64,000 nucleotides of DNA from Anthoceros angustus (lineage: Eukaryota > Streptophyta > Anthocerotopsida > Anthocerotales > Anthocerotaceae), in assembly GCA_010909165.1 (NCBI GenBank), contig VJWM01000019.1, positions 372,001 to 436,000 on the forward strand, read 5' to 3'. How positions within the stretch are numbered: position 1 is the stretch's first letter; every line of letters starts with the position of its first letter. The position numbers and the translations under genes are program-made. The notes beneath the pieces were generated by a model, which was not told where the DNA came from, did no database searches, and was given only the letters and a program-made list of their open reading frames with translations. Below are positions 14,640-24,348 of this stretch, one piece after another.

Positions 14640-15190
14640 ATAAGCTCCCTACCTAAAGTCACCTACAGCACCCACAATATCATATGCAGGAAGAATAAAC
14701 GGCCTGCAAACCACGGAGGTAGAGGAAGATGCGTCACCTACTGTCGCCGCCTTGTGGAGGATCGCCGTTGAGAGCGCCCGTTGAAGGGCAATTGAAACCC
14801 GTTGTCGGAAGTATACTGTGAAGTACGAGAGGGACACCGTGTTCACGTGCATGGTAAGCTTTGGCAGGACTTGACAAATTTGTGAAAGTCCTCAGCCATT
14901 GCCCCATACGTTTCTAGTGCAAGCGGAATAAAGAGGTGGCCCGCTTGCATCCTACTATATTTATGCGGACCTTGAGAGCCCGGCAAAGAGCCCAACTGGA
15001 TGGTTAGTGATGACCTGAGCGGAGATGGTATCTCGTGTAGGATCGGTAACCACCACATCTGCCACCGAAACCTGGTCGCCACGGACAAGGTACAGGTCAG
15101 CCCTGATTGAACGACCTGTACGAAGAGTATACATCCGCTCCCTCCATGCCATGTAGCCGCTTTCGCGAGCGATGGCGAACATGACATCGC
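14640..15190 (-). mobile_element. Fragment of a non-LTR-type retroelement protein (C-terminal part)
   Basis: Three overlapping reading frames on the minus strand together encode, in order, ADVVVTDPTRDT, then GHLFIPLALETYGAMAEDF, then YFRQRVSIALQRALSTAILHKA. From memory, this order (a VDVV-DPT segment, a FIPLA-E-YG segment, a FRQRISIALQ segment) is typical of the region after the reverse transcriptase in retroelement-like proteins scattered through algal and early-land-plant genomes. Frame breaks separate the segments, so it is dead. A related fragment lies at about 55885-56310. No reverse transcriptase core is present here. Confidence 0.65.
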
Positions 15191-15352
15191 GGATGTTTCA
15201 GGAAATTGCTAGGGATGTTTCAGGAATTTTGTTCACTGAAGCAAAGCCAGTGGTAACATTTACGACCAACATTTCTCTCTATTTTGATTTAAAAATTATG
15301 TACATTGATTCCCATATATACAATATATACACATCAACAAAGGATGTTGCTC

Positions 15353-17338
15353 TTAATCACCAGTCAAAGCCCTGGGCCTGTGCTCAATAGCAGCCAAGGC
15401 CATCCCCGTGTTTCTGGCGGCCCGAACAAAGGACATGTTTGCAGTCAGTGTGGGAGCATGCCAAAAGTCTCCAGTACCAAATATGATTTTGTGCCTCTCC
15501 TTTATCTTCCCTGTTTCTTCCAAGGCCATCACCCGCACAGAAGGCTTGTTTGGAAACACCCTGCAGCCATTACCAAACATAATTTCGAGGTCAGCACATG
15601 GATGATACCTGACCAGGATTAAGGATTAACTTTTTGTCACAGAAGGTCAGATGAGGAGGAAGAAGTACTGGAGACGCTTCAGTAAATCTTGGGAGCGTTG
15701 CTTCTCCTGGGGTCCTCCTACAGTAGACACGATGGACTGAAACTCATCCAGTGCAAACTGGGAGACAGCTGGTACTCCTGCTGCCAACACTGCTTCTATC
15801 TCAGGCACCAGGGGGCTTTTGAGCTCAGATTGCGCCTACGAGTGGAAGCAAGGTTAAGGATGTCTGTCAAACTCGCAAATAAACGCTAAGGAGACGAACA
15901 ATTAGCGTTTGTCGACATACCTGGTCTCTGATGAAAGTCCACATGTTGCCAAACCTGTCCTGCAGATCACAGCTGGCCATATGAGAGAAACCAAGGGCAC
16001 CTCCATTGCTGATCTGTGAAACCCATGCAATCAGAGCTGTGGTATCCAGATTCACCAGGCCTTTCCCATCGATATCTTTGAAGGAATGCTGCCCTCCCAG
16101 TTGCCTCATTGAGAGTTGCAGTTCAGATAGGGTTTGCGCTAAGGATGAAGATTTTGAGTCTCCTTGTATCCTCCGGCTAGTATTCTCTTCTTCTGACCAT
16201 ACAACAGAGACTGGCGTGACTGTGACGTCCAGGTGATTGGTTTCAGTGATTTCGCCATGTCCTGTATAGTCGGTGCTACAAACATGCTTGTCCAGCTGCA
16301 CAGCCTGTTGAGGCACATTGTCTACGGCCAGCAGCAGGGCAGACAGCCTAACCCTGCTGACTCGGACAAGATACGTCGTCCAGGCATAAGAAAAACCAGC
16401 AGAAGAAGACTGGAACCTATCTGACTTTGCAGTGACAACGTCCTCCATAGGCTCCCCGGTCTCTTCATGCTTGATAATTTCCACCCAGCCGTCATCGTCG
16501 TCATCATCTTCATCGTCATCCAGACTGCAGTCAATGTACAGACGCGACTCCTGCTGAGAAAAGCCTACTGATTCTGTTCTTTGCGAACGAGACCCGACTC
16601 TCACTGCCTCAAAGTCTAACTCCAGCTTCTCCGCAACTGGGGCATCCAAAGTACCAGCAAAGCACAACAATATGAAAGCAGGCTGCACCACAACATCCTC
16701 ACAAGCCACGATCAATAACGACAACACTTTAGACCGTAGACCTTTCTTGCTCCCATCATCCCCCCACGATATGTACTTGGGATTCCGCATCGAAGTCACC
16801 ACCCACACAGGTTTTCCATCAAACGAGCACACCACATCCACATGAGCAGTGATGTAGTTCTCCTTGTTCACTAGGGTCGCGGTGTGCCTGGGTGCGTACG
16901 CACAGAAATTGAGCATCACTCCTGATGCCCCAGTCACGGAAGGATGCTGCAGGATCTCCACCACAGCTTCAAGGTGCGTAAAATTCGTGCTGGATGTACA
17001 AAATACGAAGAACAACGTCCAGATCGCTCAGAACGTTGCAGCCCCCATACGCAGCTTCAGCAGGAGCAGGAGAAAGAAAAAACCGCTTCATACCTGGACA
17101 ATCTTGGGGAGGATACCGCAAGCTCTTGCAATGCAAGGCGTTCTACAAATCTCCCTTCCGCTCGGACAAGCTTCAGCAGGCGAGCTCGGCAATCCGGTGT
17201 GACAGAGCGAGGCGGCAAACAGGAAATTGCCTCCTCCAAGGCCTGCTGCCGGCCCTTGAGCCTGTCCAAACTACCGCCATGGCCAGCCATGCTCCTGAAC
17301 ATTGTCTTGGGTCCCAGGCTTTCTTGGCGCGCTTTCAC
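15353..17338 (-). CDS. C7orf25/UPF0415 (DUF1308) family protein
   Basis: A four-exon gene on the minus strand: 17338-17094, 16989-15921, 15835-15669, 15560-15353, giving 562 residues with all phases joining across GT-AG introns. Family landmarks are NFTHLEAVVEILQHPSVTG, AHVDVVCSFDGKPVWVV, RNPKYISW, and the C-terminal block KIIFGTGDFWHAPTLTANMS followed by IEHRPRALTGD at the very end. The middle contains an acidic run (DDDEDDDDDDGW). The first in-frame ATG is used; a second ATG twelve codons downstream (17302) is also possible. The family is widespread in eukaryotes but its biochemical role is not established, so none is claimed. No signal peptide or membrane segment is visible. The 14-kb retroelement fragment lies just beyond its 3' end. 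Confidence 0.93.
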
Positions 17339-18247
17339 CCCATCGTTGAGAGCTCAGCACCTCTGACAGACTTTGGGTCGTCTTCGTCAGATCATGTCCA
17401 TCATGTAGCGCCCAGCAAAATCGCAATGCCTACGAGACAACCATCTCCATTTCTACCTGCAGTTCTGTCGCTACCGCAGGGACATGCTGCTTTCACGAAC
17501 TTACTAGTACTGACAGGATCAGGATCAGAACTGAGACACGAAACACACTGAGAAGACCCAATTTGGCAAGTTCCCAAGTGGTGACAGAAATGGTTTGCGG
17601 ATGCTATGGCCTTCCCAGCTCAACACATGGAGCCTCGGTGGTAGTCTAGCGCACAGAAGAGACGTCAAGAAAACATGCCAGCAAAGAACAGCTGGAAACT
17701 ACTGTTCCCTGTGGGTGTGGGTTCGGCTTAGTGATGTGTGCGCACGTTATAGACAACAACATCCTAGGCAGACTTGGGTAATGCTGTGGCTTCTCGATGG
17801 AGACACCAGGTTGGGGAGAACTAACACATCTATGCTTTTGAAAAATACATTTGCTCGCCAGAGAGCCCTTAAAGACTTCTTATTGTACACTCCATTTCTC
17901 CTGCACTGTACAAAGTTTCCCGTGGCCTCGGATTACCAGCAAAACAACTCCCACATCTAGCTGCTACCACCTCATGACTGTTTGCCCGGTAAACAGCACT
18001 ACTTCTTCCTGCAAAGACAAAGGTAACGCAACCTCTGAGCACCAATCTCGACACAAAGTCGAGAGGGTCACAGGTCCAACACCATCAGCCAGTCATCCAC
18101 CAAACAGCCCCTCACTGGGCAGCTTTCAGACTGACATCGTGTTTGGAAGCAGGTCTTCTTTCACAGGTCCAACACCACCTGTCACCTAGCATCCAAGCAT
18201 GGAGTCGTGAATATTTGCACCTTCCAAACAGAAACCTGGAAAATATG
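17339..18247. other. Intergenic spacer between C7orf25-like and SKIP22-like genes
   Basis: Nothing coding could be supported. It should hold the promoter of the C7orf25-like gene (near 17339) and the 3' end of the SKIP22-like gene (near 18247). Both genes point leftward. Confidence 0.5.
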
Positions 18248-20038
18248 TCATTCTCTTGCAAAGTCATCTCCCAGATCATCAGGCTCGTCTCCAAATCCAC
18301 CAAGATCGCTCCATACCCTCGCCCCAAGGCGACTACCGAGTGGCCCCCGATACACCGGAGCAGCTGCTGGAAATGCATCATGCCTTCGCCTGAAACCTGG
18401 AGAGGGTCCCGGTAGACAACCAGGAGCTGGAAAAGGAAATCCTGGGTGCCCATCATAATCACCTCCAAAAAAGGGAACAACAAGGGGCCGCTGCGGGAAA
18501 CCGAACGGCGGGAAAGTTTCTTCGATAAACCGTCTCCCTGCATCCCTCCTCCTCTCCTCTATCCTTTTCCTGCGTAACCACTCCCTAATGAACGGAGCCT
18601 TCCATCCTCGCCCACCTGGGGCAGTGTCTCCTACAGCCGACTTTCCGAACTCCAACTGAAACTGAACCTTCCACAACTCATCACCCGATGAGAGGAACTT
18701 GAGCTCAGAGCAGACACATGCTACTGCAGCCAAACTTTGAGCTGGAAGAAACTCAAGAATTTTGATTTTCAACTCTGTCGGCAGCATTAGAAGCGAGGGC
18801 GGTGGTGGCAGGCCAGCCTTATCACACAAGTCTGTAAGAAGGGGAAGGGACAGCCCGTCCTTGACCTCCTTCCACAAATCGAACACATTTACAAAGACCC
18901 CCCACGTTGGATCAGCCAGTGCATCCTTCTGTCCTTCACGCTTGACCTCTTGAGGTGAGGAACCATCGTGCTGATTTGATCCACACAAAAATTTTGAAAT
19001 TGGTAGGCATAACCTGTACACTTCCGATCCTCCAGCTCCTGCAATAGTGCCATAGGCAATGAAGGCATTGCCCATTATCTGACAACGCAGAAGAACATTC
19101 CCCACAGCCCTTGCGGCAGGGTCTGCCAGACGGGCCTCGACAAGTTCAGGGAGACTGTACTGCAAGTTCACAATTCCACCGTTCCGGTTCCACCCACTCA
19201 AAAACCCCCGAGACGAAGAACAAGGTCCGCTAGAGGACTCCACCCTCACAAAGCCTGTTTCCAGCATCACAGCGTGAACGGCAAGAAAAAGGAAAGCAGG
19301 CCTCTCGACGACTTGGTCTCCCTCTTCCGCCAGGACCCGCGACAGAAGGTCAGGAATTGACGATGTGGACTTCCCATCACCCGCCTGTATCAGCATTACA
19401 TCCTCCTCCGAGGAACTCATTTCTCCACCCGCCTTCTCACCAGAATCCACAACCATGTCTTCGGCAGCAGGCGCATCCATGGGAAGCTTACCCTTGTCAC
19501 GAGAAACCTCTCTAAATCCCTGAGACTCTTCCACACTTGCACGCGTCGGGGGCCCCACACCAGACTCTACACCCTGGCTCCCGCCGCCTTCTGCCACAGG
19601 CGAGCGTGAAACAGACGCCCTTCGATCTGCTGCTGCCGCACACAGATCTCTCATGGACCTAGAATTCACGCTCCTTCTCTCAACTTGTGCAATCCTCGAA
19701 CTTTCTGCACCAAGCGTCCCACTCTCTGCAACATTTCCTGTCGAACTCCCAGCCAAGCTCGCACGCGCTCGTGGTTCATGACCAGAAGATTGAACCAAAC
19801 CTTGCCCCGTTCCTCCCGTAAAGTAAACAAGGTCACCAACACGCACACCTAAATCGCTAAGCGGCGTGTTTCCAGAATCCTCAATCCGATCCTTCTTGTT
19901 CAAGGATACTTGCAAGGACGAGGCTGGAACTGTAACCGCCGCTGCGATGGCGCCCTTGAGATCCTGCAGAGTGTACGGAAAGGAAACTTGTATCTTATGC
20001 GTAGGGCCCCCGGCAGCTGATCTCACCCGCAGCTTCAT
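18248..20038 (-). CDS. SKIP22: F-box protein, SKIP22/FBXO7-like
   Basis: A single-exon gene for a 596-residue protein. The start MKLRVRSAAGG is chosen because the family begins with this ubiquitin-like strand; an in-frame ATG 53 codons upstream is probably untranslated. In order: a ubiquitin-like domain (about 1-75, ending VGDLVYFTG), a long Ser/Glu-rich disordered region (about 80-235), a PI31/FP-type globular domain (about 245-395, with VLLRCQIMGNAFIAYGT), an F-box (about 415-460, LPTELKIKILEFLPAQSL), and a Gly/Pro/Phe/Asp-rich tail resembling the PI31 C-terminus (SRLGARVWSDLGGFGDEPD). F-box proteins of this type join SKP1-cullin ubiquitin ligases, and the FP domain mediates dimerisation or proteasome-inhibitor contacts in relatives. 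Its substrate cannot be read from sequence. Its start codon lies 266 bp from that of the divergent Nepro-like gene. Confidence 0.92.
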   Translation of the reverse strand: MKLRVRSAAGGPTHKIQVSFPYTLQDLKGAIAAAVTVPASSLQVSLNKKDRIEDSGNTPLSDLGVRVGDLVYFTGGTGQGLVQSSGHEPRARASLAGSSTGNVAESGTLGAESSRIAQVERRSVNSRSMRDLCAAAADRRASVSRSPVAEGGGSQGVESGVGPPTRASVEESQGFREVSRDKGKLPMDAPAAEDMVVDSGEKAGGEMSSSEEDVMLIQAGDGKSTSSIPDLLSRVLAEEGDQVVERPAFLFLAVHAVMLETGFVRVESSSGPCSSSRGFLSGWNRNGGIVNLQYSLPELVEARLADPAARAVGNVLLRCQIMGNAFIAYGTIAGAGGSEVYRLCLPISKFLCGSNQHDGSSPQEVKREGQKDALADPTWGVFVNVFDLWKEVKDGLSLPLLTDLCDKAGLPPPPSLLMLPTELKIKILEFLPAQSLAAVACVCSELKFLSSGDELWKVQFQLEFGKSAVGDTAPGGRGWKAPFIREWLRRKRIEERRRDAGRRFIEETFPPFGFPQRPLVVPFFGGDYDGHPGFPFPAPGCLPGPSPGFRRRHDAFPAAAPVYRGPLGSRLGARVWSDLGGFGDEPDDLGDDFARE

Positions 20039-20304
20039 CTTCCACCTGCTCCTGCAACGCTCCAGGAGACACCGATTCAAGAACGACACGTTCTCGAATC
20101 CCCCGACCGCTGCTCCTGCCCTCGAGCCGCGATCAAAGATCGGCTGCGTGGCAAAAAAGAAGGCGTGAGAACGAAGACACCTCTCGGGCAAAGCCACGTA
20201 AGAAACCCGAACAAAGTATGTTACATGTGTCTATATATGTCTATAACAGGCTTGGTGATGGTATGTATAGGTGAGCCATCGGGTGCGTTGGGGAAGGGAT
20301 TGAG
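20039..20304. promoter_or_regulatory. Compact divergent promoter between SKIP22-like and Nepro-like genes
   Basis: Only 266 bp separate the two start codons, which face away from each other. Both promoters and both 5' untranslated regions must fit here unless transcripts start inside the neighbour. No single strong TATA box stands out. The shared-promoter function is inferred from the arrangement only. Confidence 0.6.
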
Positions 20305-22260
20305 ATGGCAAAAAACAGCCGCCCAATATGCCCCCGCCCCCCAGAGGCTCTGTCTCTTTTAGAGGAGGACCATGAGAGGCAGGGTGCCATTGAGGAGGAG
20401 GGGTTTGCAGTGCAGCAGCGGCTGCGAAACCAGCTTCAGCAACTGTGGACAGAGCATGCCCTGTTTCTGAGGCTCATGTACAAGAACAAGAATCAGCACC
20501 GACGATGTCTCTATTTCCGCAAGCTCATGCAGGTTGCTTGATTGATCGATCCCTTGGTCTCGGTGCCCGGTGCTTGTGGTCGGTTCGGTGTTTCTGATAT
20601 TGTTTTGTGATGTTGTTGTGCTTGTAGGTGCGGAGGGATTTGAATCTGCTCCAAGCCTTAGGGCTGAACCAGATTGTTCAGGGCTCAACTCTATATTTCT
20701 CTACATGTGGGAAGGCTACTGGTCTTAGATTTGAAGTGAGCTCAGAGTCAGTACAGCTTTGGACACGAGCTTGGAAATCCTGCTTTTGATTATTTTGGTA
20801 TCATGCCGTGGTGCAGTGTAGTGCAATAGGGCCATTGGTGAAAAGAAATTATGTCCATTTTTTGTGCTCAAGGTTTGGGAACTGATTTGCAACGTGCCAT
20901 CTCAGGCAGAAGTTCACTCAAACTCAGCAGGGCAAAATGAGAAAGACACTGCAGCAGCTACAAGGAGCTGCCAGACTGTTGGAACAGGTCTTTTTCTTTT
21001 TCCCTTTCAGGCTTTTGCTGAAGGTATTGTTCTGTGTGCAACTAGTAGATGGCTGTTCAGTTTCGCTGTGTAGATGGTTGATCCCGTCCTAAACGCAAGT
21101 CTGGAGATTGGAGGTCTTCTGGGATCAGCGTTCTTCATGCCATTTGCGCTTACAATGTTTGCGTCGCTTGCACGATTTCGGGTATTGCTCACGCAGGTAT
21201 ATTTGTCGCCCTGTCTCATGGGTGTGGTTCCTCATGAGGAATCAGGCTCAGCTAGTGGCATTGTTCGTGCTGTGAAGAGGCTCATGCTGTTATGTTGGGG
21301 TGTTGGATTAAGCAGTGCAGCCGGAAAGGAACCTCGTCAAAACTGATTGTTGTGGCTGCATGCAGATCATGTATGATGTGGTTTGCCTTTACAACCTACT
21401 GGCAGCAACATGCCGTGACAAGATGGTTTGCCGGGGATCGGTCGTACAGGTGCCAGCCGTCTTGGAGTGCCACTGGCAGGACAATCATTTCAAATTGCTT
21501 GAAAAGATATTACCTTCGACACCGGAGGACGACGCCGTTAACCAGCCAGAGGAGATAGACGGGCCCAGTCTTCCATGGGTCATAGATGATAAGAGTGGAA
21601 AGATCATTGACTTGCAGAAAAAGCAAGACTACGGTGAGCTACGTTGCCTTTGGGGACGCTTCTTTGGCAAAGCGCTTGTCCAGGTACTAATATACATAAT
21701 TTTTTTCCAACCCAGGTGGGTTACCTCGGGGCTCTGCAGTTATGGCTCGAACTTTGCCTGCAAAAGCCTTGGAAAGCACTGAGAAGTTGCAAGCAGCAGA
21801 GGAACATATTAGAGAGCAAGCACCTACCCTGGTGGATGAGCACCCACCTAGCCTTGTGGATGAGCACCCTGCCGATGACAAGGCTTTTGAGTTGCTGGGC
21901 TCGGAGGGTGGTTCATCAAAGATTGGGAGGCCGGTGAACACACCAGCCGTTACCCTCCACGAAAGAGAGGAGCAGAGGGAGATAAATCAAGGCACGGTTT
22001 TGACAGTAAGAGAACCCACGGAGATGGCACCATCCTTGCCATCCCCCTCGCAGGCAACAGCTAAGCGAAAGGGAAGTAAGCTAGAAACTGGTCAACCCAA
22101 AAAACGGGTTGCCTATCTCTCAGTGCAAGTAACCCCTCAACAAGCATCAAGTGATACACCCACAAGCGTAGTAGTCCCTCAAATTTCTCAAAGACAGAAT
22201 CCTCAGCAACTTTTTGAGATGCTACTTGGCCGAACTGGGAAGAAGTCCATGTTCAACTAG
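20305..22260 (+). CDS. Nepro/DUF4477-like nucleolar protein
   Basis: A six-exon gene encoding about 449 residues: 20305-20532, 20628-20735, 20910-20987, 21074-21196, 21366-21633, 21716-22260. All phases are consistent and the introns are GT-AG; the exon 2 end and exon 3 start are the least certain junctions. The N-terminal half is helical and basic: LWTEHALFLRLMYKNKNQHR, FRKLMQVRRDLNLLQALGL, KMRKTLQQLQGAARLLEQ, VLNASLEIGGLLGSAFFM and LARFRVLLTQ. The C-terminal third is low-complexity with a basic patch (KRKGSKLETGQPKKRV) that could be a nuclear signal. The pattern matches the nucleolus and neural progenitor protein (Nepro) family, related to RNase MRP/P cofactors. The assignment rests on remembered family motifs and is moderately secure. 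A small imperfect repeat (LVDEHPPSLVDEHP) occurs near 21830. Confidence 0.75.
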
Positions 22261-23004
22261 ACTGTTTGAATTCGTGGTCGTCATTTGTATCCATGATCAT
22301 CATACAACAAACTGTTTGATAGAGACGCACAAACAGAATTGCAGCCGCAAACCTTGGCCGAATAATCACAACCAATGAGGTCGTGCGGCCAAAGATTTGT
22401 GTTAAGTATCAAGCTCAGAGTGTAAGACGTTCTGGAGCAGTAATAGGCGAAAGGTCCCCTTGCCATGATTGTTACAAGGATTGAAAGAAAACAAATTTGT
22501 CACATCAGAGGTTCACCATTCCCACACCTAGAAGGCCAAATAATCACTAACAGAATCCACCCACCGCTTGAGAGGAGCGATGAGCTCAAATTGTAGGACG
22601 CTATGGTAGCAACTTGCTCCAACAAGCAAGACATAAAAGCTTGCCAGCTGAATGTTGTGTTCTGTAGCTGATGTGCTATTCAAGTAGCAAGCAATGCAGC
22701 AGAGCCAAATTAGTATGGAGAACAGTGGCTGTCGTCGGAGTTCGCCTTCAAATGACATCAGAATCCCATGGTGAAAGCAATAAATATATCGGTGAAGCAC
22801 CTGGGCGGAAGTCGTCTCCGAAGGAGACTTAAATTGGAGTGCGTGTCTCAAGGTCTTGGCGAGATGCCAAGGAAAAGAATCCATAACGGTAAACATACAC
22901 GAGTCAGGCCATCATGTTGCCTTCTTCGTCTTCCCTGCACAAAGAAAGAAATCCAGGCCTGTACATACATAACAATTGAGTCGCCCCCGTGGCTGCACCG
23001 AGTC
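22261..23004. other. Convergent intergenic region
   Basis: The 3' flanks of the Nepro-like gene (+) and the transporter gene (-) meet here. No other gene is supported. A 122-codon open frame at 22528-22896 (-) has hydrophobic stretches but lies in probable transporter 3' untranslated sequence and resembles nothing known to me. Confidence 0.5.
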
Positions 23005-24348
23005 TCAAACGTAGCTGAGAATCTGGGTGGCGATCCCTGTTACGCTGACAAACACAGCAAGTGGAAGCACCAACCAGGCCACATAGGTCTGGGCCTTGTC
23101 TTTGTCGTACTCCGCCCTGGAGTTGGACTGAATGACCAAAAGGGCCGGGAAGATGAAGCCCAAGCACATGCCTGTGGTGGCCCCAGTGAAGTTAAAGGCA
23201 ATCCATATGTTAGGGATGAGGGTGGAGCCAATATACACGATGCAGAGAAGAATGACAGACACTCCGGCAAATCTGATCTTGCTCTCCGTGAGCGGGCGAG
23301 ACTTGGGAAAGCAGATGGCATCAATGGTAAGCCGCAAGGAGAAGAAGACTACAGGAAAGACAAGCATGATGTGCACGGCATAGCCGAGCCTGATGGCATA
23401 GTTTATGGGCTGGCTGTAAGGGATGTTGAGATCCTGGTCGAAGTTGGCAAGAATGTCCGCAGCTGTGGACTCCCCGAACAGCAGATAGCCTGAAAGGGCA
23501 GTGATCCCGTACACGATGGTGCAGAAGAAGAGCGAGATCCGGCCGACCTGGTTCATCTTCCCCACACTCTTGTCCTGCAGCTCGTGGTAGATCGGAGGCA
23601 CGTTGAAGTGGCAGATGTAGGCGTTGGTCATGATGGGAATGACCGAGAAGAGATCGAAAATTGCGGCCTTGGAGCCCAGAAAGGGCAGCATCCTGGGCGC
23701 CTCCACCTCCCCCATGGCCAGCTTCACCAGAGCCACACCTGCCGTGAGCACCAGAAACAGCACGGCCAGCCCGATGGAAACAGCCGAGCTGTACTTCAAC
23801 GAGTTCATATGCTCCAGCGCCACCAGCGGAGCCAGCACCAGCACAATCACCACCAAGATGACGATGGGCCGGTTGTTCCACCACCCCGGGCCCCCGACCC
23901 ACTGCTCGAACAGCCCCACATGGTCCGCAGAGCCCGACAGCACGTCGGCAATGATGATGAGGTAGACGATGAGCATCCCTCCGTTGTTCACCACCACGCA
24001 GATCTGCGCCCCTGCGCGGGCAGCCGCCCCGCACACCCCACCCACCACGCCCTCGTAGGTCAAGGAATCCAGCAGGCTGGAGAAGCGCACCACCATCTCC
24101 ACGCTGTACTCGGACAGAATTCCCATCACCGTGATGACGAACAGCCCAATTGGCAGACCCAACACCCGCATTGTAGCGGGCAGGGCCATGATCCCCGCAC
24201 CCACAATCGTGGTGGACAGATTGAACACGGAGCTCTTCACGTCCGCCCCCTCCTCCTCGAACTCATCTCCCACCACCTCCTTCCTGGCCGGATCCTCGGC
24301 GTCCCTCAGCAGCGGCTGCTGGTCCACCCTCGTCCCCTGGACCGCCAT
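23005..24348 (-). CDS. AVT6-like amino-acid transporter (AAAP/SLC38-type)
   Basis: A single-exon gene for about 447 residues with roughly eleven predicted membrane segments. The first begins at the family signature SSVFNLSTTIVGAGIMALP; later landmarks are NNGGMLIVYLIIIADVLSG, SVIPIMTNAYICHFNVPPIY, YLLFGESTAADILANFD and FNFTGATTGMCLGFIFPA. The start MAVQGTRVDQQPLLRD leaves an ordinary acidic cytosolic tail of about 37 residues. The open frame extends upstream to an ATG at 24546, but that extension is Arg/Gly-rich and unlike the family, so it is probably untranslated. From family knowledge, AVT6 members export neutral or acidic amino acids across vacuolar or ER membranes using a proton gradient. 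Substrate and membrane cannot be read here. GC content is high, which creates long shadow frames on both strands. Confidence 0.93.
   Translation of the reverse strand: MAVQGTRVDQQPLLRDAEDPARKEVVGDEFEEEGADVKSSVFNLSTTIVGAGIMALPATMRVLGLPIGLFVITVMGILSEYSVEMVVRFSSLLDSLTYEGVVGGVCGAAARAGAQICVVVNNGGMLIVYLIIIADVLSGSADHVGLFEQWVGGPGWWNNRPIVILVVIVLVLAPLVALEHMNSLKYSSAVSIGLAVLFLVLTAGVALVKLAMGEVEAPRMLPFLGSKAAIFDLFSVIPIMTNAYICHFNVPPIYHELQDKSVGKMNQVGRISLFFCTIVYGITALSGYLLFGESTAADILANFDQDLNIPYSQPINYAIRLGYAVHIMLVFPVVFFSLRLTIDAICFPKSRPLTESKIRFAGVSVILLCIVYIGSTLIPNIWIAFNFTGATTGMCLGFIFPALLVIQSNSRAEYDKDKAQTYVAWLVLPLAVFVSVTGIATQILSYV

Noticed and set aside
22768-23493. 241-codon plus-strand frame
   Set aside because: It is antisense to the transporter 3' end, of biased composition and without a domain. 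It is a shadow frame.
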